Shown here: one piece after another, positions 1 to 5,046 of the stretch
How the letters are laid out: every line of letters begins with the position of its first letter
Position numbering within the stretch: position 1 is the first letter of the stretch
Origin: JBMTVN01 sp046047235
GTDB lineage: Bacteria > Verrucomicrobiota > Verrucomicrobiia > Limisphaerales > JAHDYP01
DNA length: 5,270 nt
Assembly: GCA_046047235.1 (NCBI GenBank)
Contig: JBJOII010000210.1
Span: 1-5,270, forward strand
Direction: 5' to 3'
Made by a program: the position numbers and the translations under genes
The notes under the pieces: generated by a model
What the model was told of the DNA's origin: nothing
The model's database searches: none
Seen by the model: only the letters and a program-made list of their open reading frames with translations

Positions 1-18
1 CCGCTTCCCGCGGCCTGC

Positions 19-252
19 TCACAGTTGCTGCAACAGGGCGGCTCCGCCGCCAAAGATCATGGCACCGATTAAGAAGATCAGCCCGAAGATGGCATAGAAC
101 ACCAGCACTGCCGGGATGGAAGCCAACATCAGTTTCAGGAGGATCATCACCATACGGCCGAAGGGAATGTCTACGTCCGTTACGGAAACCCGGTTCTCAT
201 AGCGGGAGTCTTGCATGCAGGAATAATCGTGTCCGCAGCGCTTGCGGGCCAT
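19..252 (-). CDS. Small membrane protein of unknown function
   Basis: I do not recognise this 77-residue protein. A basic, polar N-terminus (MARKRCGHDY, with two Cys at residues 6 and 12) leads to a strongly hydrophobic stretch from about residue 34 to 72. That is long enough for one extended or two tight transmembrane helices, with a Pro near residue 47. It ends in a Gly-rich segment and LLQQL. I chose the ATG at 252 because it overlaps the stop of an upstream small reading frame as TAATG, a typical translational-coupling junction. A TTG at 276 would add eight residues but has no ribosome binding site. It lies about 100 bases downstream of the large secreted protein gene on the same strand and could share its transcript. 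Function is unknown; an inner-membrane location is inferred from hydrophobicity only. Confidence 0.6.
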   Translation of the reverse strand: MARKRCGHDYSCMQDSRYENRVSVTDVDIPFGRMVMILLKLMLASIPAVLVFYAIFGLIFLIGAMIFGGGAALLQQL

Positions 253-350
253 TACTTTTCGAGGCTGGTTTTCCAATCCGTGATCAACTGCTCGATGTCC
301 GACAAGGTCTGCACCGCCTCCTGCTGCACCTCAGGAGAAGCTGGAAGCAC
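252..350 (-). CDS. Possible very small gene coupled to the membrane protein
   Basis: This reading frame gives 32 residues from a GTG at 350 (MLPASPEVQQ...) and ends in TAA at 254-252, sharing one base with the next ATG (TAATG). The peptide is polar and reads like a helical segment (SDIEQLITDWKTSLEK), with far more natural composition than the other frames here, which are Arg/Cys/Ser rich. The frame stays open upstream only to a stop at 380-378. Its possible starts are GTG at 350, 329 or 314, and none has a clearly spaced Shine-Dalgarno site, so the start is uncertain. It could also be the remnant C-terminus of a longer gene. No family is recognised. The main evidence for reality is the overlap and the amino acid composition. 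Confidence 0.4.
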   Translation of the reverse strand: MLPASPEVQQEAVQTLSDIEQLITDWKTSLEK

Positions 351-357
351 AGGGCTC

Positions 358-2403
358 TCATGGTCGGGCGGAGAACCTCACCAGGGGCACGTCGGAGGGG
401 AACCGGCTCTCGAAGAAGTCCTTCATCGGTCCGGGATACTGCGCCATGCGAACAGCACCCCATGTCGCCTGGTCGCCCGTGGCGTAGCAGAGGTACGTCT
501 TACCCTGCCATTCAAAGAGGTCGACGTCGGAGTTGTTGATGCCTTCCCCCGGGGAAGCCTCAAGGATGGGGTTGTGCGGACTGAGTTCCCATGCATTCAG
601 GTCGCGTGAGCGGGCGAGGAAGGAGACCCATCCCTTATGCCCTGGCATGGCGGCATGGAGGTAGATGACGTAGTAGTAAGGCGCGAAGTATCGGATGACC
701 GGGCAGGCGCTGTATTCGTGGTTCACTCCGGTGAAGGTAAGCCCCTCGATCTTCTCCCAGCGGGACAGGTCTCCTGATCGTGCGAACTTGAAACAGAACG
801 CAACCGGCTCATTGGATTCATAGGCCATGAGATACCCCTCTTCATCCTCACAGACTGAGGCGTTGAACAAGTGCTCCTCACCTTCGCGGGCCACGGCGGG
901 TTCACGCTGCCAGTCCACCAGATTGGTTGTGGAGAAATGGTAGAGGCTCTGGAACCAGTCGTGGTTACTGCCTTCGCTGGCGAATACATGGAGTTCGTCG
1001 CCACGCACGAATGCGTTGGCAAAGGAATGACCTTCCCCGAAGCGTGCCAGCTCCTGTCCGGTAACCAGATCCTGAACAAACAGATGCATGCTGGCCTTGT
1101 AGCCGTCGGTATTGTTCAGCGTGTCATCCCTCCGGTTGAACACCAGCAGCGGCTGGCCCCGATACACCACCGGCGTGCTTTCCATCACCGAGCCCAACGC
1201 AAAGGGCAACTTCACCAGCGGATCAGCCACCGGGGCGACGGGATATCGCGACGGCATCAAACCGTTGAAATCCTCCACGGGCCAGAACCGTAGCCGTTCA
1301 AAGCCATCAGGCACACTCTGCCGATACTGCACATACGCTCGGTTTTTTCCTTTGAGCGTGAAGCTGAACATGTCCTCCCCGACATTACCGAACGGCTTGA
1401 AACCCATGAGCAGGCAATCCTCCAGCTCAACGTGGAGATACTTCCCCGCCAGATCACTGTAGATCACCCCGGTTGCGGGAGTGCCATGCGGCTGGGAAAA
1501 GTTCATTACGATCAGTCGGCAGTTCCGTAAGTGCACCCGCGTATAGCCTTCGAACTTCGGATAACCCACCTGCAGGGCATTGTCACACCCAACCAGTGTG
1601 CAGTCCTCAAAGATCGCGTCAGGAGTCTCCGGCATAACAGGATTATGCGCCCGCACATAACAGGCCCCGGCATCGCCCCAGGTATCCAGACACATGAAGG
1701 TCGAGCGCCTGAAGATGACGGGTTCTGCCGGCCGGTTGACGTGGGCAATGACACATCCACCGGCAAAGCGGCCCAGCCCGACACAGTCCTCTACGATCGC
1801 GCTAAACTCGCAGCCGGCTTCGCAGGTCATGTCCCAACCAATCCCGCCCTCCGACCCGGTGGAATACAGGCGGCGAAACACCCAGCGATCCCACGCCACC
1901 GCTGAAAAGCCGGGATCGCACCGCCACGGCCCCCACCAGTCCACACTCTTGAGCCCGGTCTCCGCACCCGCATCCCCCTCCCCCAACACCATGAAGGTCG
2001 GATTGCCAGTCGAAGCCTCCGGGTTGGTACGAACAACCTGCTCCGGTGCACCGGAATCAATCACCACCCACCCCTTGGTCCCCGATCCATAACGGCCATC
2101 CCAATCTCCCTCCAGGACGTTGTAGGCGCCGGCCGCACCCTTGTGCGCAGGAAACAGGTTGGCCTCGGCATACGTGTCCGGCCGTATGACCACGCGATGC
2201 CCTCCGCCCGCATCCGGCACCGCGTCCAACGCGGCTTGTATGGTACGAAAGGCCGTCGCCCAACTCCGTCCATCGGTGTTGTCCCCCAACCTGGAAACAT
2301 ACAGGACCGTCCCCGCCCGGGCCGCATCCTCATCCCCCAGCAAGGGAAGCAGCACGAGGCAAAGCCCCAAGGCGAGGGAGATCCGTCGGATCACGTGTGG
2401 CAT
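358..2403 (-). CDS. Secreted two-domain protein: beta-helix plus GH43/GH32-like beta-propeller
   Basis: The protein has 681 residues from the ATG at 2403. This start is preferred over a TTG at 2457 because it opens directly on a signal peptide (MPHVIRRI, hydrophobic LALGLCLVLLPLLG, cleavage likely after ARA at residue 30) and has GCGAGG nine bases upstream. Residues 33-80 (YVSRLGDNTDGRSWATAF, then TIQAAL and VVIRPDTY) are typical of the first turns of secreted right-handed parallel beta-helix proteins. Residues about 200-370 continue with rungs carrying a repeated (E/R)-(D/N)-C pattern (VEDC, FEDC, LRNC, LEDC). Residues about 405-681 look like a five-bladed propeller of the GH43/GH32/GH117-like fold, with repeated strands and loops such as NHEYSACP (561-568) and INNSDVDLFEWQGKTYLCYA near 622. 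Acidic residues are present in such loops, but I cannot assign catalytic ones. It is divergent from an RG acetylesterase gene, so a role on pectin or a similar acetylated polysaccharide outside the cytoplasm is inferred. The exact linkage cleaved is unknown. Confidence 0.85.
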   Translation of the reverse strand: MPHVIRRISLALGLCLVLLPLLGDEDAARAGTVLYVSRLGDNTDGRSWATAFRTIQAALDAVPDAGGGHRVVIRPDTYAEANLFPAHKGAAGAYNVLEGDWDGRYGSGTKGWVVIDSGAPEQVVRTNPEASTGNPTFMVLGEGDAGAETGLKSVDWWGPWRCDPGFSAVAWDRWVFRRLYSTGSEGGIGWDMTCEAGCEFSAIVEDCVGLGRFAGGCVIAHVNRPAEPVIFRRSTFMCLDTWGDAGACYVRAHNPVMPETPDAIFEDCTLVGCDNALQVGYPKFEGYTRVHLRNCRLIVMNFSQPHGTPATGVIYSDLAGKYLHVELEDCLLMGFKPFGNVGEDMFSFTLKGKNRAYVQYRQSVPDGFERLRFWPVEDFNGLMPSRYPVAPVADPLVKLPFALGSVMESTPVVYRGQPLLVFNRRDDTLNNTDGYKASMHLFVQDLVTGQELARFGEGHSFANAFVRGDELHVFASEGSNHDWFQSLYHFSTTNLVDWQREPAVAREGEEHLFNASVCEDEEGYLMAYESNEPVAFCFKFARSGDLSRWEKIEGLTFTGVNHEYSACPVIRYFAPYYYVIYLHAAMPGHKGWVSFLARSRDLNAWELSPHNPILEASPGEGINNSDVDLFEWQGKTYLCYATGDQATWGAVRMAQYPGPMKDFFESRFPSDVPLVRFSARP

Positions 2404-2529
2404 GCCCCACATCCTCGCCGATAGCCGCCTCCCGTCAATGGGGCTTTCACCGATCAAACGGGCCGGGGGCTCGCCTCCAACAGCTTGAGCCTCAACCCTC
2501 GCTCAGGCAGGATCCCGCACACATCCACC
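2404..2529. other. Divergent spacer between the two carbohydrate-active genes
   Basis: This 126-base spacer must hold the promoters for both genes. The only clear signal is GCGAGG at 2413-2418, read on the minus strand as a ribosome binding site for the beta-helix protein. An in-frame ATG at 2412-2410 sits immediately after it, too close to be the start. For the esterase, CAGGAT near 2508 is too far from the ATG to be a convincing ribosome site. I found no convincing -35/-10 pair and no clear operator palindrome. The layout would allow one regulator to control both genes, but that is inference. Confidence 0.4.
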
Positions 2530-3813
2530 ATGCCCAATATCGCCCTCACCTCACCATCCCGCGCTTGGCCGGTCGCGTTGCTTACTCTGCTGCTCAATAT
2601 CGGTTCGCTCACGGCCTTCTCCGCCGACGCAGACTCCAGCGCCGAGACACGGGCGTTCACGGCAAACAGAAGCCATGGCGCCCCGGGATGGACGATCGTC
2701 ACCCCGGAGTCGTGGTATGATCCGGACTCGGGCTGGGGCTTCGAAAAGGGTGCAACACTGCACTCGGACGGCCCGACCATCACCAGCGAATCACCGTTCC
2801 GATTCTCGGTGCGATTACCGGAAGGTGTATACCGCGTGCGCGTAGGATTGGGACGCGATGACACCGACTCAGTCACCACCATCAAAGCCGAAGCCCGGCG
2901 TCTGATGCTCGAACAGGTGCCCGTGGCGAAGGGTCAGACGGTCCTGCGCGAGTTCCTCGTGCATATTCGCACCCCGCAGATCGCCGAAGAGCGAACGGTC
3001 AAACTCAAGCAGCGGGAAAAGGACAATGAGACCGTAACCTGGGACGACCGTCTCACGCTGGAGTTCAACGGAGAACACCCGGGCCTTCGGAGCCTGGAAA
3101 TCATGCCCGCACCAGAGTCTCCAGTCGTCTACCTCGCAGGGGATTCAACGGTTTGCGACCAGCCCGACGAACCCTGGAACAGCTGGGGCCAAATGCTGCC
3201 CGTGTTCTTCAAACCCACAGTCGCAGTTGCCAATTACGCCCAGTCCGGCGAATCCATCAAAAGCTCCCTCGGCGCGCGTCGGTTCGAGAAGATCTTTAGC
3301 CAAATCAGGCCGGGCGATTGGTTGCTGCTGCAGTTCGGCCACAACGACATGAAAGACAAGGCGGTCGACGCCCTCGCAGCCTACCGGTCGAACCTGAAAC
3401 GCCTCATTGCCGAAACTCGCGCCCATAACGCCACTCCCATCCTCGTCACCTCCATGGAACGCAAGGCCGGCGCCAAGGCACCGACGTTGAAGGATTACCC
3501 CGATACGGTCCGATCCGTCGCCATGGAAGACAACGTCGCGCTGGTCGACCTCAACACCATGAGTGTCACGCTCTACCACGCGCTGGGTGACCAGCTCGGC
3601 ACCCCCTTCCAGGACGGCTCACACCACAACAACTACGGCAGTTACCTCCTGGCAAAGTGCGTGGCAGTTGGATTGATCCGGGCTAAAGCCGATCTGGCAA
3701 ACCACCTTCAGCAGGCCGTCCGGACCTTTGATCCTGCCCACCCCGATCCCCTCTCCGGCTTCACAGTGCCCCCCAGCCCAAGCCGGACGTTGGCTGCGCC
3801 CGATGGCAATTAG
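2530..3813 (+). CDS. Secreted rhamnogalacturonan acetylesterase (SGNH hydrolase, CE12-like)
   Basis: This 427-residue enzyme is predicted to remove acetyl esters from the rhamnogalacturonan-I backbone of pectin, allowing lyases and hydrolases to act. The ATG at 2530 is chosen over a TTG at 2485 because it starts a signal peptide (hydrophobic WPVALLTLLLNIG; cleavage likely near residue 34, ADA). Residues about 40-195 form an accessory beta-sandwich with the YDPDSGWGFE motif common ahead of RG acetylesterase domains. The catalytic domain runs from about 198 to 385 with all SGNH blocks: GDST (nucleophile Ser206), a Gly in SGES (240), GHND (Asn272) and DGSHHN (Asp362, His365). The WNSWGQMLP segment near 216 also fits the family. 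YesT and RhgT of Bacillus are characterised relatives. All catalytic residues are present, so it should be active. It is transcribed away from the beta-helix/propeller gene, which fits a shared pectin role. Confidence 0.92.
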   Translation: MPNIALTSPSRAWPVALLTLLLNIGSLTAFSADADSSAETRAFTANRSHGAPGWTIVTPESWYDPDSGWGFEKGATLHSDGPTITSESPFRFSVRLPEGVYRVRVGLGRDDTDSVTTIKAEARRLMLEQVPVAKGQTVLREFLVHIRTPQIAEERTVKLKQREKDNETVTWDDRLTLEFNGEHPGLRSLEIMPAPESPVVYLAGDSTVCDQPDEPWNSWGQMLPVFFKPTVAVANYAQSGESIKSSLGARRFEKIFSQIRPGDWLLLQFGHNDMKDKAVDALAAYRSNLKRLIAETRAHNATPILVTSMERKAGAKAPTLKDYPDTVRSVAMEDNVALVDLNTMSVTLYHALGDQLGTPFQDGSHHNNYGSYLLAKCVAVGLIRAKADLANHLQQAVRTFDPAHPDPLSGFTVPPSPSRTLAAPDGN

Positions 3814-3846
3814 GCTCGCGGCGAACACCGGACGCCACCTGCGAGC
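3814..3846 (+). terminator. Hairpin directly after the esterase stop codon
   Basis: GCTCGC (3814-3819) pairs with GCGAGC (3841-3846). Inside it, GGCG (3820-3823) pairs with CGCC (3833-3836), with a nine-base loop and a four-base bulge on the 3' side. It starts on the base after the TAG stop. There is no T tract after the stem, so it is not a canonical intrinsic terminator. It may act as a 3' stabiliser or a weak or Rho-assisted stop before the toxin-antitoxin promoter. Confidence 0.4.
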
Positions 3847-3867
3847 GCCCACGGGAAACAACACACT

Positions 3868-3896
3868 TTGACAATGTTTGATACAGGGATTAATAG
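3868..3896 (+). promoter_or_regulatory. Predicted sigma-70 promoter of the parD-like antitoxin
   Basis: A perfect -35 box TTGACA (3868-3873) is followed by an exact 17-base spacer and TAATAG (3891-3896) as a weaker -10 box (three of six consensus positions). A start about seven bases after the -10 would fall at 3902-3904, on the antitoxin ATG at 3903, so the transcript would be leaderless or nearly so. The local sequence is clearly more AT-rich than its surroundings. ParD-type proteins usually repress their own promoter; a short odd palindrome (ACAATGT, 3871-3877) overlaps the -35 box but is too short to call an operator. Confidence 0.6.
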
Positions 3897-3902
3897 TGTC
3901 GC

Positions 3903-4142
3903 ATGCACATTTCACTGACGCCTGAGCTGGAGAGAGCGGTGAAGGAGAAGGTGGATTCGGGGCTCTACAATAACGCAAGCGAGGTGATTCGCGAGGCGCT
4001 GCGTCTGGCCCTGAAGGTGGAAGTTGAGAACGATTGGCTCAAGCGACAGGCGGCCATTGGCTACGCCCAACTGGAGGCGGGCGAGACAGTGCGGATTCGG
4101 TCCAAAGCCCAATTCCTAAAAATGGCCCGCGGCAAGTCATGA
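3903..4142 (+). CDS. parD: ParD-like ribbon-helix-helix antitoxin
   Basis: This 79-residue protein fits the ParD family of type II antitoxins, which bind DNA as ribbon-helix-helix dimers, repress their own operon and neutralise a ParE toxin. The start MHISLTPELERAV is the ribbon strand plus first helix. VDSGLYNNASEVIREALRLAL (about 18-38) is the classic ParD turn and second helix, with the conserved G-x-Y-x-(N/S)-x-S-E-V-(I/V)-R-E-x-L-R pattern. Residues about 40-79 would be the toxin-wrapping tail. The stop overlaps the ATG of the toxin frame (ATGA, 4139-4142), the normal coupled arrangement. There is no well-spaced ribosome binding site: AGGGA lies 13 bases upstream of the ATG. With the promoter placement this suggests leaderless translation. 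The partner toxin is interrupted, so this may now be an orphan antitoxin. Confidence 0.9.
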   Translation: MHISLTPELERAVKEKVDSGLYNNASEVIREALRLALKVEVENDWLKRQAAIGYAQLEAGETVRIRSKAQFLKMARGKS

Positions 4143-4435
4143 TCCTCGACCTCACTCAGGCCGCGATCTCCGACATCCGATCGATCCGAGATTACACCCT
4201 GGAACATTAGGGACCTCAGCAGGAAGCCCTCTATCTCGATTCCTTGTGGTCCAAGTTCGAAGATATACTCGCTGACCCCAAGCGATTCCGGACCCGGGAT
4301 GATCTGTTTCCCGGTTGCCAGCTCGCAGCACAGGGGAAGCACGTCATTCTGTTCCGTTGCAACGGCAAGGTCCTCCAGATCGTGCGGATTCTGCACAGTG
4401 CGATGGATTTTCGCAGACATCTGCCCCCTCGTTGA
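4139..4435 (+). pseudogene. parE: ParE-like toxin gene interrupted by an in-frame TAG
   Basis: From the ATG at 4139 the frame reads MILDLTQAAISDIRSIRDYT then LEH, hits TAG at 4208-4210 (codon 24), and continues open to TGA at 4433-4435. After the TAG come GPQQEALYLDSLWSKFEDIL, ADPKRFRTRDDLFPG, KHVILFRC and VLQIVRILHSAMDFRRHL. Both halves match one continuous ParE/RelE-superfamily toxin of 98 positions. ParE toxins poison DNA gyrase. In this family the residue before GPQQ is normally Trp (YTLEHWGPQ), so TGG to TAG, one base, explains the stop. Everything downstream, including the conserved C-terminal RILH..MD motif, is intact, which suggests a recent mutation or a base error. Translation would give only 23 residues. 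A restart at the TTG at 4244 would lack the N-terminal helices and is unlikely to be toxic. Confidence 0.85.
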
Positions 4436-4516
4436 ATCAGTTGGCAGCCGACGGTTATCAGTGTGCAGTTTCCCGTCCTTCCATCCATCGATTTGTTGCC
4501 CACAGTGCTTACTCCT

Positions 4517-4546
4517 CGATCCCGATTCCGATACCGACCCCGAACC
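4517..4546 (-). repeat. Left arm of inverted hexamer array (CGATNC units)
   Basis: Five consecutive hexamers: CGATCC, CGATTC, CGATAC, CGACCC, CGAACC, the last two degenerate. On the minus strand they read as the same ATCGNN hexamer seen at 4619-4654, so the two arrays face each other. The 11 bases 4517-4527 are the exact reverse complement of 4630-4640. It runs straight into the C-rich tract. Similar ATCGNN-type intergenic arrays are, from memory, common in Verrucomicrobiota, Kiritimatiellota and Lentisphaerota genomes; I cannot check this here. Confidence 0.7.
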
Positions 4547-4569
4547 CCGGCCCCCGCCCCCCAAACCCC
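4538..4569 (-). other. Putative G-quadruplex motif on the minus strand
   Basis: On the minus strand five G tracts of 4, 6, 5, 4 and 4 are separated by loops of 3, 1, 2 and 3 bases (TTT, C, CC, TTC). The plus strand has the matching C tracts at 4538-4541, 4545-4548, 4551-4555, 4557-4562 and 4566-4569. This satisfies a four-tetrad quadruplex rule with short loops and one spare tract. It lies between the two hexamer arms. Whether it folds in the cell is unknown. Confidence 0.6.
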
Positions 4570-4618
4570 ACCGAAGTTTCCGAGTTTCGGAGCACTGACC
4601 TGAGCACGCCTCCATGCC

Positions 4619-4654
4619 TTCGAAATCGAAATCGGGATCGCTATCGGTATCGAA
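4619..4654 (+). repeat. Right arm of inverted hexamer array (ATCGNN units)
   Basis: Six hexamers: TTCGAA, ATCGAA, ATCGGG, ATCGCT, ATCGGT, ATCGAA. The ATCG core is kept in five of six while the last two bases vary, so the period is six without being a simple identical repeat. Segment 4630-4640 pairs exactly with 4517-4527, giving a possible long-range stem with a loop of about 100 bases that contains the C/G-tract. Confidence 0.7.
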
Positions 4655-4683
4655 AACTGAAGTTGGCGCTCAGCTTTCCTCTT

Positions 4684-4709
4684 CCCGCGCCCAGCGCATG
4701 CGCGGGCGC
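4684..4709. repeat. GC-rich hairpin 1 with two alternative folds
   Basis: CCCGCGC (4684-4690) pairs perfectly with GCGCGGG (4700-4706) over a nine-base loop. Alternatively GCGCCC (4687-4692) pairs with GGGCGC (4704-4709), with the palindrome GCGCATGCGC inside and one bulged A. No T tract follows. It is the first of five hairpins in about 180 bases. Confidence 0.55.
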
Positions 4710-4718
4710 TTGCCCCTC

Positions 4719-4736
4719 GCGCGTCACCAGACGCGC
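4719..4736. repeat. GC-rich hairpin 2
   Basis: GCGCGTC (4719-4725) and GACGCGC (4730-4736) form a perfect seven-pair stem with an ACCA loop. The following bases are CTTACTG, not a T run, so an intrinsic terminator is not supported. Confidence 0.55.
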
Positions 4737-4767
4737 CTTACTGTACTGAATTACCGACAGGCATCGG

Positions 4768-4783
4768 CCCGCCGGGAGGCGGG
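4768..4783. repeat. GC-rich hairpin 3 with GNRA-type loop
   Basis: CCCGCC (4768-4773) pairs with GGCGGG (4778-4783), closing a GGGA loop of the GNRA class if transcribed on the plus strand. Its last G is the first base of the GTAG that heads the next palindrome. Confidence 0.5.
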
Positions 4784-4813
4784 TAGCGGGGATTCGGCTA
4801 TGCCGAATCCCGC
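4783..4813 (+). repeat. REP-like palindrome with GTAG head
   Basis: GTAG at 4783-4786 leads into a long imperfect palindrome. Bases 4789-4798 pair perfectly with 4802-4811 around a TAT loop; one unpaired G (4788) then separates two further pairs (4786-4787 with 4812-4813). A GTAG or GGAG tetranucleotide at the 5' foot of a bulged GC-rich hairpin is the known layout of REP elements mobilised by RAYT (Y1 transposase-like) proteins. Only one clear copy is in this window and no RAYT gene is visible, so the family assignment depends on finding other copies in the genome. Confidence 0.5.
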
Positions 4814-4834
4814 AGCAAGCAGCCGGCAACAATG

Positions 4835-4862
4835 AGCAAGCGGCCATTAGCGAGGGCTTGCT
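4835..4862. repeat. Hairpin 5 with a duplicated left arm
   Basis: AGCAAGC (4835-4841) pairs with GCTTGCT (4856-4862) over a 14-base loop. An identical AGCAAGC at 4814-4820, just after the REP-like palindrome, could pair with the same right arm instead, giving two mutually exclusive folds. It ends 23 bases before the next possible start codon and has no T tract. Confidence 0.4.
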
Positions 4863-4885
4863 AACATCTCCAGACTCTCCCCCTG

Positions 4886-5020
4886 ATGCGAATCAAGGGC
4901 ACACTTGGGTTAGGACAACTGGCGCTCGCTGCATGCTTAGCGGGCCTTCCGTTCTGCGGCTTGGACGGATTGGGACAGCCCGCCACCATCCTCGGCCTGC
5001 GCGCCGAGTTCACCCTCTAA
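4886..5020 (+). CDS. Possible small exported peptide or lipoprotein upstream of feoA
   Basis: This frame encodes 44 residues from ATG 4886 to TAA 5018-5020. It has a basic start (MRIKG), a hydrophobic core (LGQLALAACLAGLPFCG) and a short tail ending ILGLRAEFTL. LAAC fits a lipobox, so a lipoprotein signal is possible. The final alternating segment resembles a terminal outer-membrane beta-strand, which could mean a relic of a larger porin-like gene, but that is speculation. No Shine-Dalgarno site is visible. It ends 26 bases before feoA on the same strand, so co-transcription is plausible. No family is recognised, and chance occurrence cannot be excluded. Confidence 0.4.
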   Translation: MRIKGTLGLGQLALAACLAGLPFCGLDGLGQPATILGLRAEFTL

Positions 5021-5046
5021 CACCCCAATCCCTGAAACTCCACCCC

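Larger units (their letters stand above)
4436..4885. other. 450-base gene-free region with repeats and hairpins
   Basis: No reading frame here looks like a protein; the open frames are low-complexity by-products of the repeats (for example alternating Ile-Pro). The first 75 bases are plain sequence with no recognisable element. They are followed by the left hexamer array, a C-rich tract, a short hairpin (TCCGA 4579-4583 with TCGGA 4587-4591), the right hexamer array, and then five GC-rich hairpins up to 4862. The features inside are listed separately. Confidence 0.7.

Noticed and set aside
2404..2457. N-terminal extension of the beta-helix protein to a TTG at 2457
   Set aside because: The added 18 residues precede the signal peptide, and ATG 2403 has GCGAGG at nine bases and starts a normal signal peptide.
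2485..2529. N-terminal extension of the esterase to a TTG at 2485
   Set aside because: It adds 15 polar residues ahead of the signal peptide, uses a rare start and has no ribosome site.
2454..2885. Minus-strand frame of 143 residues opposite the start of the esterase gene
   Set aside because: It is the antisense shadow of a gene with all SGNH blocks and a signal peptide; its own translation shows no domain.
4208..4210. UAG read as pyrrolysine or as a sense codon
   Set aside because: TAG replaces a family-conserved Trp by one base change and TAG also terminates the esterase gene; no Pyl machinery is visible, so a nonsense mutation is simpler.
4061..4615. Long minus-strand frame opposite the toxin region
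   Set aside because: It runs antisense to the clear ParE-like coding sequence and through the repeats; composition is Gly/Ser/Arg rich with no domain.
4517..4654. CRISPR array
   Set aside because: The units are six bases long with no spacers, and no cas genes are nearby.
4684..4736. Intrinsic terminators from hairpins 1 and 2
   Set aside because: Neither stem is followed by a T tract on the plus strand, and the preceding 4-base-plus A runs needed for a minus-strand terminator are absent.
4315..4749. Open frame with Ile-Pro repeats across the hexamer arrays
   Set aside because: Its composition is a by-product of the CGATNC hexamers and C tracts; there is no family resemblance and no ribosome site.
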